Source of the DNA: Bacteroidales bacterium
GTDB lineage: Bacteria; Bacteroidota; Bacteroidia; Bacteroidales; UBA932
Reading direction: 5' to 3'
Length of the DNA stretch: 64,000 bases
Assembly (NCBI GenBank): GCA_017429475.1
Contig: JAFROX010000005.1
Span: 62,001 to 126,000 of the forward strand
The notes under the pieces were generated by a model. It did not search any database, had not been told where the DNA came from, and was given only the letters and a program-made list of their open reading frames with translations. How positions within the stretch are numbered: the stretch's first letter is position 1; each line of letters begins with the position of its first letter. The translations under genes were made by a program, and so were the position numbers. Below are positions 39,345-46,396 of the stretch, piece after piece.

Positions 39345-40564
39345 CTCAACATAGTTATCGCACGCTTCAGGGCGGCGATGAATATCTCAACTTCCTCCGG
39401 AGTGTTGTAGGGCATCAGCGACGCGCGCATCATCCCGTGCTCCGAATATTTCCTTATCAGCGGCTCGGCACACATAAAGCCCGTGCGCACGGCCACTCCC
39501 ATCTTGTCCATTATCTGTGCTGCGTCGGCCGGATGCACTCCGTCGATGCAGAAGCTGAATATGCCCTTGCGAAGCGGATTGGCCAGGCTGGGGCAGTGCA
39601 GACCCTCTATCGTGGCGAGCTGCTCTGCCATCAGGCGGTCGGTGGCTTCGGTTGCGGCCTGCAGCGCGGCGTCTTCCTGCACTTCCCGTGCCAGCTTCAT
39701 CGCCGGTGCAAGGCAGGCTGCCGCGGCTATGTTCTGCGTGCCGGCCTCGAACTTCAGGGGCAGCGGTCCGTAGGTCGTCTTTTCGAACGAAACGCGGTCC
39801 ACCATATCGCCTCCGCCCATATACGGGGGCATCTTTTCGAGGAGCTCGCGCTTCCCATAGAGGATGCCGATTCCGGTCGGGGCGTATATCTTGTGGCCGG
39901 AGAATGCGTAGAAGTCGCAGTCCAGGCTCTTCACATCCACTTTGCCGTGTACGATGCCCTGGGCACCGTCCACAAGCACTACCGCACCGGCTTCGTGGGC
40001 TGCTGCGATTATCTCCCGCAGCGGATTCTCCACTCCCAGCACATTTGAGATGTGGGCTACGGCCACCAGCTTCACTCCGTTGTCCAGCTGCCTGCGGAAG
40101 GTTTCCATATCGAGGGTTCCGTCTTCGCCCACCGGAGTCACGAGCAGGCTGGTACCGTATATTGCGCAGGCCATCTGCCACGGAACCAGGTTGGAATGGT
40201 GCTCGGCCTCGGTGATGAGGATCTTGTCGCCCTTTTTCAGATTAATGCGGGTGTAGCAGCTTGCCACAAGGTTGATGGCTGCCGTGGTGCCGCTGGTGAA
40301 GATAACCTCGTCGGCAGGTGCCCCGATGAAGGCTGCTGCAGCCTCCCGGCCCTGCTGGTAGAGGTCTGTTGCGTCCAGTGCCAGACGGTGAACGGCGCGG
40401 TGCACGTTGGCGCAGGCCTCGGCGTTCATCTTCTCCAGCATCTCTATCACGCAGTCCGGCTTCTGGCTGGTGGCCGCATTGTCGAAATAGACAAGCGGCT
40501 TGCCATAGATCTGCTGTGCAAGTGCCGGGAAGCGGCTTCTGAAGTTTGCTGTGGCTTTATCCAT
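39341..40564 (-). CDS. sufS: Cysteine desulfurase SufS
   Basis: A 407-residue PLP enzyme that mobilises sulfur from cysteine. PLP-contacting AEHHSN and the Schiff-base Lys in FSGHKIYAPTGIG are present. The persulfide Cys lies in RTGFMCAEP; many homologues have His before this Cys, here it is Met. It heads the operon sufS-sufE-DUF59-folK(-glyS), divergent from ruvA. Confidence 0.95.
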   Translation of the reverse strand: MDKATANFRSRFPALAQQIYGKPLVYFDNAATSQKPDCVIEMLEKMNAEACANVHRAVHRLALDATDLYQQGREAAAAFIGAPADEVIFTSGTTAAINLVASCYTRINLKKGDKILITEAEHHSNLVPWQMACAIYGTSLLVTPVGEDGTLDMETFRRQLDNGVKLVAVAHISNVLGVENPLREIIAAAHEAGAVVLVDGAQGIVHGKVDVKSLDCDFYAFSGHKIYAPTGIGILYGKRELLEKMPPYMGGGDMVDRVSFEKTTYGPLPLKFEAGTQNIAAAACLAPAMKLAREVQEDAALQAATEATDRLMAEQLATIEGLHCPSLANPLRKGIFSFCIDGVHPADAAQIMDKMGVAVRTGFMCAEPLIRKYSEHGMMRASLMPYNTPEEVEIFIAALKRAITMLR

Positions 40565-40599
40565 CTGTCTGGCGTTGGGCGAGTGTTGCCGTAATTCCG

Positions 40600-40607
40600 C
40601 AAAAATA
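40600..40607 (-). promoter_or_regulatory. Candidate -7 box for sufS
   Basis: CAAAAATA on plus is TATTTTTG on minus, perfect TAnnTTTG, 36 bp before the sufS ATG. It lies 3 bp from the ruvA box, forming a near palindrome. Confidence 0.55.
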
Positions 40608-40610
40608 ATA

Positions 40611-40618
40611 TATTTTTG
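40611..40618 (+). promoter_or_regulatory. Candidate -7 box for ruvA
   Basis: TATTTTTG, a perfect match, 34 bp before the ruvA ATG. A TTG at 40586-40588 lies 22 bp upstream. Confidence 0.55.
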
Positions 40619-40652
40619 TGTTAGAATGTTTTCATAACCAATATAAACGTTT

Positions 40653-41243
40653 ATGTACGATTATGTTAAAGGCCGTCTGGAGGAGCTGAACCCGGCTCAG
40701 GCGGTCGTCGAAGCTGGCGGTTTCGGCTACCGCATCCTCATCAGCCTGCAGACCTATTCCGCTCTCGAAAGCAAGGTTGGCTCGGAGGTCAAGGTCTATC
40801 TCTACCACTATCTCCGCGAGGATGACGAGGGCTTTTTCGGCTTCAGTACCAAGGATGAGCGCAGCCTCTTCGAACTGCTGATCTCCGTGAGCGGCATCGG
40901 TCCGTCCACCGCGCGTATGGTGCTGTCTTCGATGACCAGCGACGAACTCAGCGCCGCCATCGTGGCCGAAGACATAAACAAGATCAAGAGCATCAAGGGC
41001 ATCGGCCTCAAGAGTGCCCAGAGGCTGGTTCTGGAGCTCAAGGACAAGATCGTCAAGGGCGGAGGAAAGGACACCAGCTTCATCGGAGTTTCCGGCAATC
41101 CGAACCGCGAGGAGGCTGCTACGGCGCTTGTTCTGCTCGGCTTCCCGAAGGCCGCTGTGGAGAAGACTCTCGACAAGCTTGTCAAGGACAACAAGGACGC
41201 TTCTCTCGAGGATTTGATAAAACAAGCGTTGAAAATGCTTTGA
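40653..41243 (+). CDS. ruvA: Holliday junction-binding protein RuvA
   Basis: A 196-residue protein that binds four-way junctions and loads RuvB. OB-fold N-terminus (MYDYVKGRLEELNPAQAVVE), tandem helix-hairpin-helix motifs (VSGIGPSTARMVLS and IKGIGLKSAQRLVLELK), and the C-terminal domain III (EEAATALVLLGFPKAAVEKTL). Length is typical. It is unlinked to ruvB and lacks ruvC beside it. Confidence 0.96.
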   Translation: MYDYVKGRLEELNPAQAVVEAGGFGYRILISLQTYSALESKVGSEVKVYLYHYLREDDEGFFGFSTKDERSLFELLISVSGIGPSTARMVLSSMTSDELSAAIVAEDINKIKSIKGIGLKSAQRLVLELKDKIVKGGGKDTSFIGVSGNPNREEAATALVLLGFPKAAVEKTLDKLVKDNKDASLEDLIKQALKML

Positions 41244-41269
41244 TATTAAAAAGTTATTAACTATATTTG
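41239..41269 (+). promoter_or_regulatory. Consensus Bacteroidetes promoter for gcvH
   Basis: TTTG (41239-41242, overlapping the ruvA stop), exactly 19 bp, TATATTTG (41262-41269). It is 25 bp before the gcvH ATG. Confidence 0.8.
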
Positions 41270-41294
41270 CTCGGTACAAGCGATTTAGCTAGAT

Positions 41295-41669
41295 ATGAAC
41301 ATTCCTGATACACTGAAATACACCGAAGACCACGAGTGGGTTATGCTCGATGGCGATGTGGCCACAGTCGGGATTACCGACTTCGCTCAGAGTGAGCTTG
41401 GTGACATTGTTTTCGTAGATATCCAGACGGTCGGCGAGACTCTCGCCAAAGGTGAGAAATTCGGTGACATAGAGGCTGTCAAGACGGTTGCGGAGGCATA
41501 TATGCCGATGAGCGGAGAGGTGCTTGAGCTCAATGAAGAGTTGGAAGCCGCTCCCGAGCTGGTCAACAGCGATCCCTATGGTCAGGGATGGATGATTAAG
41601 ATCAAATGCTCCGACCTGTCGGAATTTGATAAGCTTCTGAGTGCTGTTCAGTACAAGGAAATAATCTGA
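41295..41669 (+). CDS. gcvH: Glycine cleavage system H protein
   Basis: A 124-residue lipoyl carrier protein. The lipoylated Lys is in GDIEAVKTVAEAY, and the YMPMSGEV turn follows as in the family. It shuttles aminomethyl groups between the P, T and L proteins; their genes are not in the window. It is monocistronic, with a consensus promoter and a hairpin terminator. Confidence 0.96.
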   Translation: MNIPDTLKYTEDHEWVMLDGDVATVGITDFAQSELGDIVFVDIQTVGETLAKGEKFGDIEAVKTVAEAYMPMSGEVLELNEELEAAPELVNSDPYGQGWMIKIKCSDLSEFDKLLSAVQYKEII

Positions 41670-41696
41670 TTTTTTAATCAAATGTGATGTGTGTTT

Positions 41697-41730
41697 AGGG
41701 CCGCTCCTCACCAACGGGAGCGGCTCTTTA
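41697..41730 (+). terminator. gcvH terminator
   Basis: AGGGCCGCTCC (41697-41707) pairs with GGAGCGGCTCT (41717-41727), followed by a short T run. Confidence 0.75.
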
Positions 41731-41767
41731 CGTTATGTCCGTCCGCCAGCAGCCCTGCCTCCCTTGC

Positions 41768-41917
41768 ACAGACTTGTTTTGCGGCGACCTCCGTTCGCTG
41801 ACGCTCACTCCGACCCTCCCATTGTCCGCGTCGTCATCGCAGCGCGATAACTCGCGTTCAAAGGGCCCCTCCCTCTTTACTACCGAGGGCGGTAGTGTCG
41901 CCCTCAAAACAGTCTGT
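41768..41917. repeat. 150-bp MITE-like element, copy A
   Basis: The ends are imperfect inverted repeats: ACAGACTTGTTTTGCGGCG at the left, and the complement of ACAGACTGTTTTGAGGGCG at the right. Near the right end is an internal palindrome, ACTACCG...CGGTAGT (about 41879-41896). Copy B is at 52890-53037, with the same ends and palindrome. No coding capacity was seen. Confidence 0.75.
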
Positions 41918-41947
41918 TGCGGGAGGCAACGCCCCGCTGCGCTCCGC

Positions 41948-42014
41948 GAAGTTATCCTAGGCAGGCAAAAGGGAGCCCAACGGGAGAGCTCCCTGCCTGG
42001 CTGGAGATAACTTC
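41948..42014. repeat. 67-bp hairpin module, copy A
   Basis: GAAGTTATC (41948-41956) pairs with GATAACTTC (42006-42014); inner arms GGCAGG and AGGGAGC pair with GCTCCCT and GCCTGG. The same 67-bp hairpin occurs at 53523-53589, and a relative with other inner arms at 53259-53328. Confidence 0.8.
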
Positions 42015-42061
42015 TTCTTTCCTACGGTCAGTTCCCAACTCCGCGCCGCCACTGCTTGTGC

Positions 42062-42316
42062 CACAGAATGCCGCGAGATGCGCATTTAGCCATTCTGTGT
42101 CCCAAAAACGCCCGAAATCCTGCAAAACAGTGCCACAGAATGATTCCAGAACCCCTCCCAGTCATTCTGTGTCCGGGAAATGGGATGGCGGGCATTGCTG
42201 GATTTGCACAGAATGAAAGTGAGTGCTTCCACGTTCATTCTGTGAGGCAGATTGTGAGTGAACTGGGCAAAAACCGCGCACAGAATGAACGAGAGCGTCC
42301 CCACATCCATTCTGTG
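42062..42316. repeat. Array of four 9-bp inverted-repeat units with 20-bp cores, copy A
   Basis: Four units of the form CACAGAATG - 20 bp - CATTCTGTG lie at 42062-42099, 42134-42171, 42207-42244 and 42279-42316. All eight arms are identical. Every core is exactly 20 bp but the four cores differ. Linkers are 34, 35 and 34 bp, so the period is 72-73 bp. Each unit could form a 9-bp stem with a 20-nt loop, or two half-sites for a protein. I know no family with this layout. Confidence 0.95.
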
Positions 42317-42349
42317 TCCACGAAATGAGTTGTCGCACCCAAACCCGAC

Positions 42350-42485
42350 ATTCGCATTCGCGAAACACCACCTCCACAAGTGCTTGCAGAAGGGGTGACG
42401 CGTCAATGCGGGGGGAAATCCTCCCGCATTCCAAGCCGACCCCTTCCACAGACCGCTCCAGGGCAGGTACCTCGCAAATGCGAAT
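42350..42485. repeat. 136-bp inverted-repeat module, copy A
   Basis: ATTCGCATT (42350-42358) pairs with AATGCGAAT (42477-42485). Inside is a hairpin, AATGCGGG and CCCGCATT, at 42405-42430. The same module, also 136 bp, is at 53779-53914. Confidence 0.75.
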
Positions 42486-42578
42486 TTCGTCTTTGCTCAC
42501 AGCGGCCTCTTTCGTTTTGCTGACCCCAAAAACATCCCAAATCCCACAACTAAAAGCTAATGCGCTCCCGAAAATCAC

Positions 42579-42586
42579 TATATTTG
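42579..42586 (+). promoter_or_regulatory. -7 box for the GH3/thioredoxin-barrel genes
   Basis: TATATTTG, a perfect TAnnTTTG, 20 bp before the GH3 ATG. No TTTG at the right distance. Confidence 0.55.
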
Positions 42587-42606
42587 CGCAAAATTCAGTA
42601 AGACAG

Positions 42607-44976
42607 ATGAAAAAACTCCTCGTTATGCTTCTCACTTCTCTTGTGGTGGCTTCGTGCGGCCCTAAGGTGCAGTTCAAGCTTGCAGCGACCGACCAGCCGC
42701 TCGCCACATCCAAGACCGATAAAGTTGTAAACGCTCTCTACGACCGGATGACGCAGGAAGAGCGCATCGCCCAGCTCTACGGCATCCGTCCCGGTGAGCT
42801 TATGGGCGAAGACGGTCACCTCGACCCCGCACTCTGCGAGGAGAAGATTCCCGCTGGAATCGGCCATTTCTGCCAGTACGGCAGCGGTGACGTCCGCGAT
42901 CCCGAAAACCTGCGCGATATGGTTGCAGAGCTTCAGGACTGGCTGATGCACCACACTCCCAGCGGCATTCCGGCTCTCTTCCACGACGAGGTCATCAGCG
43001 GAATCGCAACCAAGGGCGCTACGGCATATCCCCAGCAGATCTGCTACGCAGGTTCTTGGAATCCCGAGCTGGCAGAGCTCAAAGCCCGTCAGACATCTGC
43101 AGATATGCGCAAGATCGGCGGTTTCCTCGCACTCTCGCCTATGGTCGATGTCGTTCGCGACCCCACCTTCAACCGTCTTGAGGAAGGCTACGGCGAAGAT
43201 GCATACCTGACTGCCCGTATGGGCGTCGCCTTCGTGCAGGGTCTGCAGCAAGGCGGCCTTGAAAACGGCGTGGCTACCACCAGCAAGCACTTCCTCGGCT
43301 ATGGCGGAGGCGGCAACAGCGAGCAGAAAGAACTTATGGAAGAAATCCTGCTGCCCCACGAGGCTATGATGAGGGTTGCAGGCAGCAAGTCAGTGATGAC
43401 CGGCTACCATCAGGTGCACGGCGTCAACTGCGTTGCCAACGAAGAGATAATGGGCGACATCCTTCGCGACTACATCGGCTACGACGGAATGTTCGTCAGC
43501 GACTATAGTGCAGTCAACCAGATTCCGCTCGAGCGCGGTGACTACGTAGGCAAGGCGGCAGCTGCCATCAATGCCGGCACCGAGGTGGAATTCTCGGAAG
43601 GAACCTGCTTCTCACACCTGCAGGCAGCCATCGACAGCGGCCTCGTGACTATGGAGACCTTCGAGAAGGCAGTCAAGAGGGTGCTCACTATGAAAGCCCG
43701 TCTCGGCCTGCTCGACGAGAATCCCAAGCTCTACGAAAGCGGCCGCATCGAGTTCGACACTCCCGAGGAGCGCCAGACAGCATACGACCTGGCCGCACAG
43801 TCAGTGGTTCTGCTCAAGAACGACGGCGTGCTTCCTCTCAAAGGCAACCTGAAGGTGGCTCTGGTTGGCCCGAACGCCAATTCGCACTGGGCAATGCTGG
43901 GTGACTACACCTACCATTCTATGAAATATTTCTGGAACAGGGTTGACATTTCTCCCGAAGATCCCGGCATCGTGACGCTGCTCTCAGGCCTAGAAGGCAA
44001 GCTCCCCGCAGGAATGCAGATGAGCTACAACCGCGGCGTCGACTGGGTAGCCGAGCCGAAAGACCTCGATGAGGACGCATTAGGCGACTCAAGGGCTGCC
44101 GCAGCGCTGCGCTTCTTTATGCGCCGCCGCGTGGAGAGTCCCGACGAGACTGACGCCGAGAAGGCTCTTGCAGCAGCAGCCGAAAGCGATGTGATCGTGG
44201 CTGCGATGGGTGAGAACGTGCTTCTCTGCGGCGAGAACCGCGACCGTGGAGGCATCCGTCTTCCGGGTGACCAGGAAACCTTCGTAGAAGCCCTCGTGGC
44301 TACAGGCAAGCCTGTTGTGCTCGTGATGTTCGGCGGCCGCGCCCAGGTGATCGGCGACCTCAAGGACAAGTGTGCAGCCATCATCCAGGCCTGGTATCCG
44401 GGTGAGGAGGGTGGCAACGCCGTGGCAGACATCCTGCTCGGCAACGTCAATCCTTCCGGCAAGCTCACCGTCAGCTATCCTGCCAAGGAAGGCACCGGCC
44501 CTCTCTGCTACAACTACTCTACTCAGCAGAATCAGGATGTGGCCTGGCCATTCGGCTTCGGCCTGAGCTACACCAAGTTCGAGTATTCGAACCTCCAGGT
44601 GACCCGCAAGCTGGCCACGAACGCCAAAGCCATCGAAATCAGTTTCAACGTGCGCAACGTTGGTGACGTGGCAGGCGACGAGATCGCACAGCTCTACGTC
44701 TCTCCCACTTCCGACGCCCAGGCCCTGAAGCCCATCCAGCTTCGCGGCTTCGACCGCATCAGCCTGCAGCCTGGCGAGATGAAGACCGTCAAGATGATAA
44801 TGTCGCCCCAGCAGCTGGGTCATTTCGACGACTGGCAGTGGACCATCGAGCCCGGCGACTATGTTATAAAAGTCGGCGCATCATCGATGGACATCCGCCT
44901 CGAATCTGCTGTCAAACTCACAGGAGAGCCCACTACGATGCCTCTGCGCACAGTTTACTTCTCAGAAACATTATAA
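42607..44976 (+). CDS. Glycoside hydrolase family 3 lipoprotein
   Basis: A 789-residue exported enzyme. The start is the ATG at 42607, where the lipoprotein signal MKKLLVMLLTSLVVASC begins (C17); the longer frame reads through the repeat array and is not plausible. The GH3 N-domain has the nucleophile in FVSDYSAV with D299, and the C-domain has GENRDRGGIRLPGDQ with E543 as candidate acid/base. A fibronectin-III-like domain ends the protein. It differs clearly from the GH3 at 2125 (SDW there, SDY here). A thioredoxin/barrel fusion gene starts 3 bp after its stop. Confidence 0.92.
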   Translation: MKKLLVMLLTSLVVASCGPKVQFKLAATDQPLATSKTDKVVNALYDRMTQEERIAQLYGIRPGELMGEDGHLDPALCEEKIPAGIGHFCQYGSGDVRDPENLRDMVAELQDWLMHHTPSGIPALFHDEVISGIATKGATAYPQQICYAGSWNPELAELKARQTSADMRKIGGFLALSPMVDVVRDPTFNRLEEGYGEDAYLTARMGVAFVQGLQQGGLENGVATTSKHFLGYGGGGNSEQKELMEEILLPHEAMMRVAGSKSVMTGYHQVHGVNCVANEEIMGDILRDYIGYDGMFVSDYSAVNQIPLERGDYVGKAAAAINAGTEVEFSEGTCFSHLQAAIDSGLVTMETFEKAVKRVLTMKARLGLLDENPKLYESGRIEFDTPEERQTAYDLAAQSVVLLKNDGVLPLKGNLKVALVGPNANSHWAMLGDYTYHSMKYFWNRVDISPEDPGIVTLLSGLEGKLPAGMQMSYNRGVDWVAEPKDLDEDALGDSRAAAALRFFMRRRVESPDETDAEKALAAAAESDVIVAAMGENVLLCGENRDRGGIRLPGDQETFVEALVATGKPVVLVMFGGRAQVIGDLKDKCAAIIQAWYPGEEGGNAVADILLGNVNPSGKLTVSYPAKEGTGPLCYNYSTQQNQDVAWPFGFGLSYTKFEYSNLQVTRKLATNAKAIEISFNVRNVGDVAGDEIAQLYVSPTSDAQALKPIQLRGFDRISLQPGEMKTVKMIMSPQQLGHFDDWQWTIEPGDYVIKVGASSMDIRLESAVKLTGEPTTMPLRTVYFSETL

Positions 44977-44979
44977 AAG

Positions 44980-45873
44980 ATGAAAAAGATACTTGCAATT
45001 TCACTTGTGTGTCTGCTGTCGGTGACAGCTTTCGCACAGAAAGTTTCGCAGAAATTCATTCCCGACAAGAGCAAGCCGGTGCTTCTGGTCTTCACGGCCG
45101 ACTGGTGCGCTCCTTGCGAGGCAATGAAGCAGAATGTCTTCACGGTCGATTCAGTTGCAGCTGCGATGAGCGGCTACAACGTGCTGCTGGTGGATATCGA
45201 CACCCCTCTGGGCGCGACCTATCAGGAGCGTTTCTGCGGCCGTGAGGTGCAGATTCCCTATTTCGTGGTGCTTGACCGCGCCGGTGCCGTGAAAGGCCGC
45301 CATCTCGGTGCGATGCAGGCCGGTCAGTTCCTCGGTTTCCTTCGCGAAACCGGCACTTTGGGCACTGTCGGACAGGCTCCGCTGGGCGGTTTGAAGTATG
45401 TGAACGTTCCAGACCGCGAGAATTTCAAGAAGGGCTGGGAGTTCGAAGGTGCGCTCGGAGGAGCCATCAGTTCTGCCTCTGACACAACCGCCACCAAGCC
45501 CGGTTTCGCCATCGCCGGCGGCATAAGGTACCGCACATCAAAGCTCGTCGCCTTACGCAGCGGCGTCGACGCCGTGATCGTTCCCGGCGCAGTGGGCTAC
45601 ATCCCTTCGTTCACCATTGCCGTCCCTCTCGACATCGAGCTCTATCTGCTCGACAACGGATATGGCTTCGGAGGTGTTTTCTGGGGCTATCACAGCGCTC
45701 CGAAGATTAAGGGCATCGGCGACATCGGCTTCCGTATCGGTGCGGGCTACAGGTTCAATGCCTTCGACGTCCGCCTGACCTACAACCTGGGTGTCCTGAA
45801 CCTCAACAAGGGCGACATCGTCAACCGCGTGTCTGCGAATGCAATGACGCTGACGGTTGGATACTGCTTCTAA
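44980..45873 (+). CDS. Thioredoxin-like domain fused to a putative outer-membrane beta-barrel
   Basis: A 297-residue protein with a signal peptide (MKKILAISLVCLLSVTAFAQ). Residues 25-125 form a thioredoxin fold with the redox motif WCAPC (C43, C46) and the cis-Pro loop VQIPYFVVLD. Residues about 150-297 alternate as short amphipathic strands (GFAIAGGIRYRTSKLVALRSG, FDVRLTYNLGVLNL) and end TVGYCF, with a C-terminal Phe typical of barrels. With one barrel of about 8 strands, the thioredoxin part would face the periplasm. It is in an operon with GH3. The partner is unknown. Confidence 0.7.
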   Translation: MKKILAISLVCLLSVTAFAQKVSQKFIPDKSKPVLLVFTADWCAPCEAMKQNVFTVDSVAAAMSGYNVLLVDIDTPLGATYQERFCGREVQIPYFVVLDRAGAVKGRHLGAMQAGQFLGFLRETGTLGTVGQAPLGGLKYVNVPDRENFKKGWEFEGALGGAISSASDTTATKPGFAIAGGIRYRTSKLVALRSGVDAVIVPGAVGYIPSFTIAVPLDIELYLLDNGYGFGGVFWGYHSAPKIKGIGDIGFRIGAGYRFNAFDVRLTYNLGVLNLNKGDIVNRVSANAMTLTVGYCF

Positions 45874-45877
45874 TTAT

Positions 45878-45908
45878 TTTGCTCAAAAGGATTATTTACC
45901 TATATTTG
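45878..45908 (+). promoter_or_regulatory. Consensus Bacteroidetes promoter for tRNA-Ser
   Basis: TTTG (45878-45881), 19 bp, TATATTTG (45901-45908); 38 bp before the tRNA. Confidence 0.8.
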
Positions 45909-45946
45909 CAGTCCCCTACGTGGGAATCCGCGATTTGAGGGTGTTT

Positions 45947-46034
45947 GGTGAGGTGGGTGAGTGGCTGAAACCACCAGTTTGCTAAACTGACGTACGGGTT
46001 TACCGTACCGGGGGTTCGAATCCCCCCCTCACCG
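45947..46034 (+). tRNA. tRNA-Ser (GCT anticodon)
   Basis: An 88-nt class II tRNA: acceptor GGTGAGG/CCTCACC, anticodon loop TTGCTAA with GCT at 45981-45983, long variable arm (GTACGG/CCGTAC), and T arm GGGGG-TTCGAAT-CCCCC. The 3' CCA is not encoded. It decodes AGC and AGU. Confidence 0.96.
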
Positions 46035-46045
46035 CAAAGCGGAAG

Positions 46046-46076
46046 AAGCATCGCAGCGCAGCTGCGGTGCTTTTTT
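46046..46076 (+). terminator. tRNA-Ser terminator
   Basis: A 12-bp stem, AAGCATCGCAGC with GCTGCGGTGCTT (one G-U pair), loop GCA, followed by a T run. Confidence 0.85.
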
Positions 46077-46131
46077 GATGGTTTGCCCATTGTGAGCAAG
46101 CTCACATAAGGGAAAGACATCAAAAAAGCAC
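46067..46131. repeat. 65-bp palindrome between the tRNA genes
   Basis: GTGCTTTTTTGATG (46067-46080) is the exact complement of CATCAAAAAAGCAC (46118-46131); inside, TGTGAGC and GCTCACA flank AA. The outer arm overlaps the tRNA-Ser terminator, so the two hairpins are mutually exclusive. Confidence 0.85.
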
Positions 46132-46250
46132 AAGAGCCACAAAGTGGCGAAGATGCTTATGGAGCATTGCAAGGGCCCCTCCGGCGAGGAGGTGGGGATG
46201 TCAGAGGGCGAAGCCCGAAGAAATCCCGGTGAGGGAATAAAAATAATCAC

Positions 46251-46258
46251 TACCTTTG
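46251..46258 (+). promoter_or_regulatory. -7 box for tRNA-Pro
   Basis: TACCTTTG, perfect, ending 7 bp before the tRNA, so transcription probably begins at or next to the mature 5' end. No clear -33 box. Confidence 0.5.
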
Positions 46259-46265
46259 TCGCGTT

Positions 46266-46339
46266 CGGGATGTGGCGCAGTTGGTTAGCGTACTTGGTTT
46301 GGGACCAAGGGGTCCTCCGTTCGAGTCGGAGTATCCCGA
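46266..46339 (+). tRNA. tRNA-Pro (TGG anticodon)
   Basis: A 74-nt tRNA: acceptor CGGGATG/TATCCCG, D arm with GTTGGTTAGC, anticodon stem CTTGG/CCAAG with loop TTTGGGA and TGG at 46300-46302, and T arm CTCCG-TTCGAGT-CGGAG. The 3' CCA is not encoded. Confidence 0.96.
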
Positions 46340-46344
46340 CACAA

Positions 46345-46377
46345 AAAAAAAAGGCTGATTCATCATCAGCCTTTTTT
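46345..46377. terminator. Bidirectional terminator (tRNA-Pro / floA)
   Basis: AAAAAAGGCTGA (46347-46358) pairs with TCAGCCTTTTTT (46366-46377), loop of 7 nt. It serves the tRNA and the convergent floA gene. Confidence 0.9.
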
Positions 46378-46396
46378 CGTATCTAAGCCTCCCCCG

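Noticed and set aside
42062-42316. CRISPR array
   Set aside because: The repeated parts are 9 bp and inverted in each unit, spacing alternates 20 and 34-35 bp, linkers are conserved between copies, and there are no cas genes in the window.
42062-42316. Integron attC sites or transposon ends
   Set aside because: The arms are too short and too exactly repeated for attC, and there is no integrase, transposase or cassette gene beside them.
42325-42606. N-terminal extension of the second GH3 protein
   Set aside because: The frame stays open into repeat DNA, but the residues are Arg/Ser/Thr-rich without a domain, and a proper lipoprotein signal starts at 42607.
41670-42606. Small genes within the gcvH-GH3 gap
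   Set aside because: Short frames exist on both strands, but they read through palindromes, are Arg/Pro/Ser-rich and do not agree between the two copies of the element.
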